In this document: positions 9,272 to 17,889 of the stretch, in pieces
How positions within the stretch are numbered: position 1 is the first letter of the stretch
Layout of the letters: every line of letters starts with the position of its first letter
DNA from: HdN1 sp964473645
Lineage (GTDB): Bacteria; Pseudomonadota; Gammaproteobacteria; Pseudomonadales; Ketobacteraceae
DNA length: 64,000 bases
Assembly: GCA_964473645.1 (NCBI GenBank)
Contig: CAYYPW010000001.1
Coordinates: forward strand, 186,001-250,000
Direction of reading: 5' to 3'
Translations under genes and position numbers: made by a program
The notes under the pieces: model-generated
The model's input: only the letters and a program-made list of their open reading frames with translations
Told to the model about the DNA's origin: nothing
Databases searched by the model: none

Positions 9272-10759
9272 ACGTCGGCAACAGGAACACCTACTTCTTT
9301 CTTAATACGTTGAAGTTTGTTGTGGCGAAGCTCGTTAGTTTGATGCCTGGAAGGGTGAAATTCGCTGCCGGTAGACAAGCGAGAAGGCTTGTCTTCCTGC
9401 AGAAAACTCAAGAATTTTTCGCGCCAATGCGTCGCGGTGTTGTGCATCAGCTTTTCCATTAATAGCTCCCATCGCTGTCGTCGCTCTTGAATCGGCATGG
9501 TGATGGCCTGACAAATTCCATCAGCAACCGATTCCTTATCGTAGGGGTTCACGATAAGGGCTGCGTCGAGTTCTTCGGCCGCGCCGGCCAGGCTCGATAG
9601 CACCAATACACCTGGGTTTTCACTGGGTTGCGCTGCAATAAATTCCTTAGCAACCAAATTCATACCATCACGCAATGGTGTCACCAGCCCCACATCTGAT
9701 AGCGCAAAGAAACCCATCAGCGTGTCGCGGTCAAACTGCTGATTCAGATAACGCAGGGGCATTTTATCGTAATTGTTATAAAGACCATTGATATGGCCGG
9801 CTTGGCGTTCGAGTGTCTGTGTAATTTTAATGTATTCAGGAATGGATGCCCGCGACGGGGGGGGTCACTTGCAAGAACACCACTTTGTTTTCATGTTCAC
9901 TTCTATATTTCTCCAAAAAGTGCTCATAAGCCAAGAAGCGATCCACCAATCCCTTGGTGTAATCCAGACGATCCACACCGATGATCAGTTTGCGTTCCAG
10001 CAAGCTCTCTTTAAGGCGTAGCGATTCATCTGACGTTGAGGCTGCACGCGCAATCTCTGCGACACGCGTGGGTTCGATGCCGATTGGGAACGCACCGATT
10101 CGAAAGGTACGATGCTGCAGATGCAAAAGCCCGTCACCTATAACGGTGGCGCCGCAGAGCACTTCAAAACAGTCGCGCAGGTTCTGCAAATCCATCTCGG
10201 TTTGCACACCCACCAAATCAAAATAGCTTAAAGCGTTGAGCAATTCACTGGCATGCGGCAATGCACGAAAGACATCCGCCGGCGGAAAAGGGGTATGGAT
10301 AAAAAATCCAATTTTTTCGTTCACCCCCATTTTTCGTAATTTTTTACCTAGCAACATAAAATGATAATCATGCACCCAGAGCATCTCGCCGCCCCTGAGC
10401 TGCTGGCATAATTGCGTTGCAAAATAGGTATTTACGTCAGAATACGTTTCCCAGTCGCCTTCACTGTAAGTAATAGCTGGCAGCCGAATGTGTAATAAGG
10501 GCCATAACACTGAATTAGCATAACCAAAATAATACTGATCGATGTCCTCTTGTCGAAGATCCACGGTCAGGTATCGAATATTCCCCGCTTTGTCGACATG
10601 AGGGCTTACACTGCGTTCGCTAGCAGTCTGGCCACTCCACCCAAACCAGATTCCACCCGTGCTTTCCAATGCATCGACAATCCCGACAGCCAATCCACCA
10701 GCACTCGCTGTCGCTGATGGCGCTGGCACCCGATTTGAAACCACCACCAAGGTACTCAT
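9268..10759 (-). pseudogene. otsA: trehalose-6-phosphate synthase, split by +1 in C8 tract
   Basis: OtsA (GT20) makes trehalose 6-phosphate from UDP-glucose and glucose 6-phosphate. The N-terminal part reads from 10759 (ATG after GGGAGGAAG) with LVVVSNRVP, WFGWSG, WVHDYHFML and GVDRLDYTKGL, but stops at 9836. The rest (YLNQQFDRDTLMGFFALSDVGLVTPLRDGMNLVAKEF...) continues in another frame to 9268. The break is a run of eight G on the + strand (9857-9864). Removing one base gives ...VTPPSRASIPEY and a continuous ~496-residue protein, close to E. coli OtsA (474). Everything else is conserved, so this is a recent frameshift, a phase-variable tract or a sequencing error. The start overlaps the GH15 stop by 4 bp. 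Confidence 0.85.
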
Positions 10760-12546
10760 ATCGCTTCCTCCCAACGTATGCTTAATTTCATCGCCGAGAG
10801 GATAATGCCTACCATCGAATACGTTTGAGGAAAATTACCCCACATTTCGCTCGTTACTGGATCGATGTGTTCAGCCAACAGGCCAAGATGATTGCTTCGA
10901 CTCAGCAGATTTTCAAATAAGGCTCGCGCTTCTTCGCGCCGATTGAGCGCTGCTAGTGCTTTGATATACCAGAAGGTGCACACCGTAAAAGCGTTATCGG
11001 GGGTGCCAAAATCATCAGCTTCCACGTAACGAAAGACATAGTCACCACGTCTCAAATCCTGCGATATCGCCTCGACCGTTTCCACAAAGCGTGGATCATC
11101 AGCACGCAGAAATCCCAGCTCATGAAGTAGCAGCAAACTTGCATCCATCCCCTCGCCAGCAAACGTTGCAGTAAATGCATTGCGCTTCTCGTTCCATGCG
11201 CGGGCAACAATTTTTGCATGCATTTGATTGGCGGCGTCACGCCACACACGGGCGCGCTCAGCAAGCATCAATCGCTCAGCGATGCGTGCCAATCGATCAC
11301 ACGCCGCCCAGCACATCACACTGGAGAACGTGTGTATCTGCTGTCTTTCACGCAGCTCCCACAACCCGGCATCGGGCTGGGCGAAGGTCTGAACCGCCAT
11401 GTCACCAATGCGCTCCAAGCGTAAAAACTCATTCAGATTCCCGGGACGCAGAATGCGCTTGTCAAAAAATATTTGTGCCAGCGACAACACCACCGCACCA
11501 TAGACATCATGCTGTGTTTGTTGATAGGCAAGATTGCCCACCCTCACCGGACCATAACCGTCATAACCTGCTAGATGATCGATAATTCTCTCGTTCAGAT
11601 GGGTCTCGCCGCTGATCCCATATACTGGTTGTAACACGTGTTCTTCTGCATTTGCCACAACATTGGTGATGTAATCCAAATAACGCTCCATCGTTTGCGT
11701 TGCCCCCAAGCGATTTAACGCATTTACGGTAAAGTAGCTGTCACGCAGCCAACAATATCGATAATCCCAATTCCTGATGGTATTGGGCGCTTCCGGCAGA
11801 GAGGTGGTGGGTGCAGCGATGATTGCGCCCGTATCTTCATAGGCAGAAAGTTTGAGGGTGATAGCAGCTCTAATCACTTGCTCCTGCCATTCAAAGGGAA
11901 TTGCCAGATACCGTACCCAACTGACCCAGTAATTGCAGGTTTCCCGTAAAAACCGTTCCGACACTTCCCGAACCGACTCTTGCAAATTTTCGTCGGGACC
12001 CAGAATCAATGCCACATCGCGATTCAGTAGCTGCCAACGCTCTTCCAATAGGGCGCTGATGGACATATTGGTCGTGAGACGATCGACAGTATGCGATGCC
12101 ACGTACCGGATATGGTTACTGCCCACCGTGTGAGAACGCCGTACCAAACCATATGCCTGCGTGGGACGAATTCGCACGCGAATTCTGGGGCTACCCTGCA
12201 CAACACGCAATATTCTTATAATCATGGCCGGATGAAATGTGCGGCCATAAAGCTTAAAGCGTGGACAAAAGTCTATGACGTCAAAAATATTTTCATTTTT
12301 ATCTGTAATGCGAGTAACGAGTACGGCCGTATTATCCAAGTAGTGCTGCTGTCGCGTTGCCATGTCGGCCACATCGATACTGAAGATGCTTTCTTTATCA
12401 GGCGATTGGCGATAATTGTTAACTAGCGAACAAAACAAGGGGTCACTGTCAAATCGAGGCATGCAAGCCCAAACAATAGTGGCATCGGTATTTACCAATG
12501 CATTGACAGCACAGTTACCAATTAATCCCAATTGTAGATGTTGCAC
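10756..12546 (-). CDS. GH15 glucoamylase/trehalase-type glycoside hydrolase
   Basis: A 596-residue protein with the GH15 layout: an N-terminal beta-sandwich (GLIGNCAVNALVNTDATIVW) and an (alpha/alpha)6 barrel. Barrel signatures include NWDYRYCWLRDS, YDGYGPVRVGN, ELRERQQIHTFSSVMCW with a probable catalytic Glu, and GLLAEHIDP with the second catalytic Glu. The start is GTG at 12546 with GGGAG 7 nt upstream. The gene lies between otsB and otsA, with ATGA coupling to otsA. GH15 enzymes in this context include trehalases and alpha-glucosidases, so it may degrade trehalose or a related glucoside. Substrate cannot be fixed from sequence. Confidence 0.9.
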   Translation of the reverse strand: MQHLQLGLIGNCAVNALVNTDATIVWACMPRFDSDPLFCSLVNNYRQSPDKESIFSIDVADMATRQQHYLDNTAVLVTRITDKNENIFDVIDFCPRFKLYGRTFHPAMIIRILRVVQGSPRIRVRIRPTQAYGLVRRSHTVGSNHIRYVASHTVDRLTTNMSISALLEERWQLLNRDVALILGPDENLQESVREVSERFLRETCNYWVSWVRYLAIPFEWQEQVIRAAITLKLSAYEDTGAIIAAPTTSLPEAPNTIRNWDYRYCWLRDSYFTVNALNRLGATQTMERYLDYITNVVANAEEHVLQPVYGISGETHLNERIIDHLAGYDGYGPVRVGNLAYQQTQHDVYGAVVLSLAQIFFDKRILRPGNLNEFLRLERIGDMAVQTFAQPDAGLWELRERQQIHTFSSVMCWAACDRLARIAERLMLAERARVWRDAANQMHAKIVARAWNEKRNAFTATFAGEGMDASLLLLHELGFLRADDPRFVETVEAISQDLRRGDYVFRYVEADDFGTPDNAFTVCTFWYIKALAALNRREEARALFENLLSRSNHLGLLAEHIDPVTSEMWGNFPQTYSMVGIILSAMKLSIRWEEAI

Positions 12547-12565
12547 GTTATTCTCCCGACTAGAT

Positions 12566-13291
12566 CTACGCTACCAGTTTCCACAATAGCTCACGCACCG
12601 CGTGGGGATTGGGAAGCGAAGAGGTCGCCACTGTATCACCCTCACCGACCTTGATACTCAAGCCCCCGGCCTCGTTGACTACCCTAAATCCGTCTTCGTC
12701 AGTAATATCATCACCAATGAAAACTGGAACACGTTGCTGCCATTGAGGACTTTTCATCAACTGCGCAATACCGTAGCCCTTGTTGCGATGACGCGGCTTG
12801 ATTTCAACCACTGCACTCCCTTCCAACAAGTGGTAATCATCACCGAGCACCTGGTGCAGATCTTGCGCAAATTCTTTCACATCCTCTTCCAAGGCAGGGG
12901 CCGTGCGATAATGTAATGCCAACGCATCGCTCTTGAATTCCACCATAATTTCAGGATGAAATTTTCGCCATACCTCAGCCAGATCAAAAGCAACGGATAT
13001 GCCCGAGGGTAGAGATACCTGGCGAATAACTTGGCAATTGGGAAAGCGAAACTCACCGCCATGAGAAAAAGCTCCAGGCAGTTTTAATGGTGAAAATAGT
13101 CTATCCACATCGTCAAGCATTCTCCCACTGACGAACGCCAACGCATTCGTCATTCGAGTTCGCACATTGATAATGCAGTTCAGTAAATCATCAGAGACAT
13201 AGACATTGTGTGGTGTTGGAGCAAAATCTAACAGCGTGCCGTCGATATCAAGAAACAGGACAATGTCTTGTGGTTTTGGAATGTTGAGCAT
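12566..13291 (-). CDS. otsB: trehalose-6-phosphate phosphatase
   Basis: A 241-residue HAD-superfamily phosphatase. HAD motif I is FLDIDGTLLDFAP (nucleophile DID), motif II is the Ser in AFVSGR, and motif III/IV is FIGDDITDEDGF. Further matches are LPGAFSHGGEFR and a conserved basic KPRHRNKG. OtsB dephosphorylates trehalose 6-phosphate to trehalose in the cytoplasm. GGAAGGA about 8 nt upstream supports the ATG. It is the first gene of an otsB-GH15-otsA operon, 19 bp before the GH15 start, and is divergent from mscS, which suggests joint control by osmotic stress. Confidence 0.93.
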   Translation of the reverse strand: MLNIPKPQDIVLFLDIDGTLLDFAPTPHNVYVSDDLLNCIINVRTRMTNALAFVSGRMLDDVDRLFSPLKLPGAFSHGGEFRFPNCQVIRQVSLPSGISVAFDLAEVWRKFHPEIMVEFKSDALALHYRTAPALEEDVKEFAQDLHQVLGDDYHLLEGSAVVEIKPRHRNKGYGIAQLMKSPQWQQRVPVFIGDDITDEDGFRVVNEAGGLSIKVGEGDTVATSSLPNPHAVRELLWKLVA

Positions 13292-13533
13292 ATTGAAATT
13301 CCTTCCAGCGTCGACAGCAAATCCTTGCCAGCAAAAGACAACAAATTTGTTTTACACAAACTCATGCATTTACACAGCAATACAAATTTGCCATGGATGG
13401 TGTCTATTGATAGTGACCACCCCAGTTCTTGAAAGTTCATCAACGCTGACGATTGCTTGCTCATTGAATGCAAGGAACTCTCCCGCACGTCTCTGCTCTA
13501 ACCCAAACCATCCATCGCCGTGGATAAATAAGC

Positions 13534-14604
13534 ATGGATTTCGTAAGTATATTTCAACCTACCTATGCATTTGCGCTTAAATACTCCTTATTAGAGTGGA
13601 TATATTTTTTCGTAATCACCTTTGCCACTTACTATTTGATTAGAATATGCCATTCCGCTCTATCCAAAAGGTTAAATACAAAGGGCTATCACTTTGCCTT
13701 TGATATTTGGAAATCGCTATTTGTTTCTACCACTCGATTATTTCTGTTGGGAGCGGCGTTATATTTCAGCACGCGATTTGTAGACTTATCCGCACAGATC
13801 GAGGGCCTTATACAAAAAATATCCATGATTATTTTCTGGATACAAGTAGCGATCTGGTTAAGCACAGGCATCAAACATGCGGCAGATCGATATATCGAAC
13901 GAAAACGAGCGCTGGATCAATCGGCGGTTACAGCGGCCTCGATGGTTTTTTTTGGTGCACGCGTGCTGGTTTTCATACTGGTGCTGTTGCTCGCACTAGA
14001 CAACATAGGCTTTGACGTCACCACACTGATTGCCAGCCTCGGTATAGGCGGTATTGCCATCGCACTGGCAGTACAAAATATTCTGGGCGATCTTCTTGCC
14101 TCGCTTTCGATCACATTAGACAAGCCATTTGTGGTTGGCGATTTCATTGTCATGGATGAATTCATGGGAACGGTGGAAAACATAGGATTAAAAACCACCC
14201 GCATTCGCAGTCTTAACGGTGAACAGATAATTTTTTCCAACGCCGAGCTATTAAAGGGGCGAATCAGAAACTACAAGCGGATGTTCGAGCGCCGTGCGGT
14301 TTTTACTTTCACGCTCAGGCACGACACATCGATTGATGCTCTTTCCAAAATCCCCTTAAAAGTACGGGATTCTATTGAGAAAATACCCAAAACACGCTTT
14401 GATCGATGCCATTTTGTGAACATCAGCGATTTGGGCTTTGTGTTTGAGGCTGTCTATTTGGTGCTCGCTCCAGATTACAACCAATATATGGACATTCAGC
14501 AAAGCATCAATATCGAACTGTTGAAAAACGTTGCCGACCTGGATACCAATTTTGCTTTTTCTCCCCAATTAATCGGCAATGAGTGTATAGCTGCTCCGCA
14601 ATAA
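13534..14604 (+). CDS. MscS-family mechanosensitive channel
   Basis: A 356-residue membrane protein with several N-terminal transmembrane helices (about residues 15-35, 60-80, 95-115, 135-155). The pore-lining TM3 and MscS beta-domain signature follow: TTLIASLGIGGIAIALAVQN, ILGDLLASLSI, and DKPFVVGDFIVMDEFMGTVENIGLKTTRIRS cut as GDFIV and GTVENIGLKTTRIR. The cytoplasmic C-terminal alpha/beta domain is present (FERRAVFTF...). It opens under membrane tension during hypo-osmotic shock. The ribosome-binding site before 13534 is weak. Divergent from the trehalose operon, which fits an osmotic-response locus. Confidence 0.92.
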   Translation: MDFVSIFQPTYAFALKYSLLEWIYFFVITFATYYLIRICHSALSKRLNTKGYHFAFDIWKSLFVSTTRLFLLGAALYFSTRFVDLSAQIEGLIQKISMIIFWIQVAIWLSTGIKHAADRYIERKRALDQSAVTAASMVFFGARVLVFILVLLLALDNIGFDVTTLIASLGIGGIAIALAVQNILGDLLASLSITLDKPFVVGDFIVMDEFMGTVENIGLKTTRIRSLNGEQIIFSNAELLKGRIRNYKRMFERRAVFTFTLRHDTSIDALSKIPLKVRDSIEKIPKTRFDRCHFVNISDLGFVFEAVYLVLAPDYNQYMDIQQSINIELLKNVADLDTNFAFSPQLIGNECIAAPQ

Positions 14605-14793
14605 CTGAATACTCAGAAAGAAGCAACGCATGAACCAACACAGCGTGCCAGAGTCATAAAGTTGTGTAACCCGCTCCCAATGTAATTTTCCAACTGGTTC
14701 GGCGAAAGGCATTTGATCATCGCAAGAACGTACATAAAAGAGCAAAGAGTTGCACACCTATTAAATCACGACAATAGGCGAGAGGAAGCGCAT

Positions 14794-15156
14794 ATGAAAC
14801 AACACACCAAGTACATGGCATACAGCCTGATTTATGCTACTTTTCTGGCAACATCAACGGCATGTTATTCTCCACAAGATGTGCGATCGACTCGTGCTCC
14901 TGCAGCAGGCACTGGCGAGCAGGTTGGCGAATACATTGATGATACTGTGATAACGACCAAGGTAAAGGCAAAATTAATTGACGACCCAGACTTGAACGCT
15001 GTTGAAGTGAATGTTGAAACCTATAAAGGCGTGGTTCAACTTAGTGGCTTTGTGAGAGATCCAAACGACATCGACAAAGCCGGCGAACTCGCGCGCAAGG
15101 TAAAAGGCGTTCACGAAGTCAGGAATGATATTCAGGTGAAACAATCCTCCTACTGA
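14794..15156 (+). CDS. BON-domain lipoprotein
   Basis: The ATG at 14794 is preferred over 14713 because GAGAGGAAG lies just upstream and the protein then opens with a lipoprotein signal: MKQHTKYMAYSLIYATF, then a lipobox LATSTAC with Cys about residue 23. The 121-residue product has one BON domain (residues ~50-117): DDTVITTKVKAKLIDDPDL, VETYKGVVQLSGFV, VKGVHEVRNDI. BON proteins (OsmY, Kbp) are envelope stress proteins, often osmotically induced, which fits the mscS/trehalose neighbourhood. It is probably anchored in the outer membrane facing the periplasm. Confidence 0.88.
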   Translation: MKQHTKYMAYSLIYATFLATSTACYSPQDVRSTRAPAAGTGEQVGEYIDDTVITTKVKAKLIDDPDLNAVEVNVETYKGVVQLSGFVRDPNDIDKAGELARKVKGVHEVRNDIQVKQSSY

Positions 15157-15165
15157 TCCGGGTAC

Positions 15166-15216
15166 AAGCCAAGATACCGAGTGTATCATTCAAAAAAATA
15201 CTCGGTATCTTGGCTT
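15166..15216 (+). terminator. intrinsic terminator
   Basis: A perfect 17-bp inverted repeat, AAGCCAAGATACCGAGT (15166-15182) with ACTCGGTATCTTGGCTT (15200-15216), separated by 17 nt and running into TTTT. It lies 9 bp after the BON gene stop. Confidence 0.85.
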
Positions 15217-15360
15217 TTAATCCATCTTTAATCGAAGCAAAAAGTATATTTTTAACATCCACTCATGATTGAATGGGGCAATTTTTCGGAACCTTTCAAA
15301 TATTAAATGATCCAATAGATTCTGACGAAAATCAATTTCGTCTTACATGGAGAAACGCTT

Positions 15361-15927
15361 ATGAAAATCACATGGTATCGTTCACTGATAATTGGCAGTG
15401 CGATGTGTGGAGCACTCATGTCAACCAATGTACTGGCCGACAATATGAAGCCCGGCGCTTACATTGGCGGTGGTTATGGCATGGTCGACGTTAATGATTC
15501 CGAGTTTGAAGACGATGACGTATCAAAGAAGCTGTACGTCGGTGGAAAGCTCGGCCCCTATTTTGGCATTGAAGGGGGCTTACACGATTTCGGTGAAGCG
15601 TCCAACCAATTTGCAGGCTGGGAGCTTGATGGAAAAACGCTAGCCGTGGTTGGATTTTTACCTTTTAACGAGAGCTTCTCACTTTTCGCCAAGGCAGGAA
15701 ATTTGTGGTGGGATGCTGATGTCTCGCTCCTCGGCCTAAAAGGCGACTTTGACGGAAGCGAAATGTTTGGCGGCGTGGGCGTGCAACTAAATTTCACTGA
15801 GAATTTCGCCATGCGCGCGGAGTATGAACGTTATAAAGTCGAACTTGAAGCCGATGAGATTGGGATGGATGTGGACTCCGATTCGAAAGTGAATATTGCC
15901 AGCCTCGGTGCGCAGTTCAATTTCTAA
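15361..15927 (+). CDS. small outer-membrane beta-barrel protein
   Basis: A 188-residue protein with a signal peptide (MKITWYRSLIIGSAMCGALM..., cut at VLA/D). The mature part is made of alternating amphipathic strands with aromatic belts: AYIGGGYGMVD, KLYVGGKLGPYFGIEGGLHDFG, FSLFAKAGNLWW, MFGGVGVQLNF, FAMRAEYERYKVE. It ends with FNF, a C-terminal aromatic as used by BAM substrates, so an eight-stranded OmpA/OmpX-like barrel is likely. GGAG at about 15350 supports the start. Specific function is unknown. Confidence 0.88.
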   Translation: MKITWYRSLIIGSAMCGALMSTNVLADNMKPGAYIGGGYGMVDVNDSEFEDDDVSKKLYVGGKLGPYFGIEGGLHDFGEASNQFAGWELDGKTLAVVGFLPFNESFSLFAKAGNLWWDADVSLLGLKGDFDGSEMFGGVGVQLNFTENFAMRAEYERYKVELEADEIGMDVDSDSKVNIASLGAQFNF

Positions 15928-15976
15928 TCTGAATTTGTCCTTCGAATGTTGTGCATTCAGTCAAGCAGTAACGATT

Positions 15977-16007
15977 GAAAACCGCCCCATCCTACGGGGC
16001 GGTTTTC
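15977..16007 (+). terminator. intrinsic terminator
   Basis: GAAAACCGCCCC (15977-15988) pairs perfectly with GGGGCGGTTTTC (15996-16007), loop 7 nt, with the T-run in the stem end. It sits 50 bp after the barrel gene and before the convergent desaturase. Confidence 0.85.
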
Positions 16008-16068
16008 AACGCCAGCCATTCGCTATCAAAACGATAACGGAGTACCTCGGTGCACTGTCACTGCGGTA

Positions 16069-16959
16069 CTAACCCCAAAGACGTGGCCCTTCTCGCCACC
16101 AACGCTTGGCAAAACGTCCAAAACTTAATACCCGCCCAGGCTGCAACGCATCCAGTTCTTCCAGGCGAACGGGTGACTCATACCAACGTGTACGCGGCCA
16201 GACATGGTGGACGCGATGCAGATTGCGGTTGAGCATCAAATGCGAAAGCCAGCGATTGACTCGGATATCGAAGGACACACCAGCAACATTGCAGGACTCA
16301 TCAGACGAACGAATGCTGGCGCCATAGTGCTCGGCCTGCGAGAAAAAGAAATCAAACCAGGCAAACAAACACAGAGGCACCAAGTACGCCTGCAAAAAGC
16401 TGATCGGCGATAGTAGCGCCCAGACCACCAGCGCACTCATCACAGCAAACACAACCAGACGCGCACGCCACCACTGCCCACGCTTGGCCTTGGGCACGTA
16501 GCGGCCAGCCAAGCCGTTGATGCCTACCGCCACATAGAGATGCGCGATCGGTGCCCCACCGATAAACCAGCGCCCTGTGGGGCTACCGGCATAGAGGTGC
16601 CCCTCCGGATCGTCGGTATCACAGGTATGGCGATGGTGCTCCAAATGAAAGAACCGATAAGTCACCATATTTATGCCAATCAACGCCGCAGCAACCAGAC
16701 CCACCGCTTCATTGAGCTTGCGGGAGGACATGATGAAGGCGTGATGGACACACTGGTGCGTCATCTCCAGTAATCCGACAAAGAAAAACCCCTGCAAAAT
16801 CACGAACAGAACGTTGGTAATGGGCCAGGGATTATTGAGAATTATCAGGGTGTTCAAGATAAACAACGTCAGATAGAGCACGCTGGGCCAATCTGCGGTG
16901 TCGGGTCTTGGAATATGTTGCGGGCGGGGCAAATCAGCCGGTTGCGCGACACTGGACAT
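16069..16959 (-). CDS. membrane fatty-acid desaturase
   Basis: A ~296-residue integral membrane protein with the three histidine boxes of the fatty-acid desaturase/hydroxylase family: HQCVHH (box 1), HLEHHRHT (box 2) and HRVHH (box 3), spaced by hydrophobic helices (LTLFILNTLIILNN, ILQGFFFVGLLEM, AVMSALVVWALLSPISF). These boxes bind a di-iron centre. The ATG at 16959 is preferred to the TTG two codons upstream. It is divergent from the GNAT and FAAL-ACP-GNAT genes; a desaturase beside a FAAL and an ACP recalls acyl-ACP modification loci such as the terminal alkyne cassettes JamABC/TtuABC. That functional link is inference. Confidence 0.9.
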   Translation of the reverse strand: MSSVAQPADLPRPQHIPRPDTADWPSVLYLTLFILNTLIILNNPWPITNVLFVILQGFFFVGLLEMTHQCVHHAFIMSSRKLNEAVGLVAAALIGINMVTYRFFHLEHHRHTCDTDDPEGHLYAGSPTGRWFIGGAPIAHLYVAVGINGLAGRYVPKAKRGQWWRARLVVFAVMSALVVWALLSPISFLQAYLVPLCLFAWFDFFFSQAEHYGASIRSSDESCNVAGVSFDIRVNRWLSHLMLNRNLHRVHHVWPRTRWYESPVRLEELDALQPGRVLSFGRFAKRWWREGPRLWG

Positions 16960-17182
16960 GAGCAATCAATCCTGAAACTACTTAGATGCTGCGCATTCTA
17001 GCAGTGAGATTTATAGAGCCCTCCATACTTTGGTTGCATTGACAGCGACACGCGAAGCTGTTAGTCGCTTACGCCCGAATAACACGTGTATCGATCGGCG
17101 TCAATGCGCCTAAAGTATTCCCTTGGGTTAAGTCCGGATGGGTACACTGCGACGCATTCGAAGTTAATCGGTCTTTACCCGT

Positions 17183-17833
17183 ATGAATGACAATGTTCAG
17201 TTGCTACGCGCCCCAGGAAAACTGGCGCACCGTTTGGGTCACTCACTTGCACAAGCCTTTTCCAGCGCACCGGACTACTCGTTCATTCTGTCTGGTCACC
17301 CAGACAAACAACGCGCATTGTCGTGGTTTTTCGGCCATTTTGCAGCTCGCTTGTCATTGGTATACGGCTCCATTCATGTCACAGAAGATGGCGCTGCCGG
17401 CATTCTGACTTTTGCACCAGGTAAATCCCCTTCATTTCTAACGCTGCTACGCGCAGGCGTTTTGGCGTTTCCACATCATTTCGGCTGGCTGGGCACCTTT
17501 CGCGCCTTTTCGCTGGGCATGCATATGGAAAAGCAACGTTTGAAACTTGCCCCGATGCCGCACTGGTATGTACTGGCGGTAGGCGTGGCTCCCGAGCAAC
17601 AAGGCCAGGGGCTTGGCTATGACCTGGTAACGCGTGCTTTAAGGCGCGCAGAAGCCGATGGCGTCCCCTGCTATCTGGAAGCGTTTGAACCCCATTTGGT
17701 TGAGCACTATGAGCGAAGAGGATTTCGCGTTGTAAACAAGGATGAGTTACCCACTGGCTTGACGCTGTGGTGTTTATTGCGGGAGCCGAGCCAAGTGCCT
17801 GGTACTGCAAAAAACACTGCATCAGCCAAATAA
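17183..17833 (+). CDS. GNAT-family N-acetyltransferase
   Basis: A 216-residue protein. The acetyl-CoA-binding motif A is clear at residues ~133-155: WYVLAVGVAPEQQGQGLGYD (V..xxQGxGxG/A), followed by motif-B-like YLEAFEPHLVEHYERRGFRV. Length is typical for a single-domain GNAT. It lies 56 bp before the FAAL-ACP-GNAT gene on the same strand, so the two are probably co-transcribed. The acceptor could be an amine on the product of the neighbouring acyl-activating enzyme, which is inference. Confidence 0.85.
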   Translation: MNDNVQLLRAPGKLAHRLGHSLAQAFSSAPDYSFILSGHPDKQRALSWFFGHFAARLSLVYGSIHVTEDGAAGILTFAPGKSPSFLTLLRAGVLAFPHHFGWLGTFRAFSLGMHMEKQRLKLAPMPHWYVLAVGVAPEQQGQGLGYDLVTRALRRAEADGVPCYLEAFEPHLVEHYERRGFRVVNKDELPTGLTLWCLLREPSQVPGTAKNTASAK

Positions 17834-17889
17834 AAAGCAGTAACGAATTACTTACCACGTTTATTGAAATCAATTACGGAAGCAGTGTC

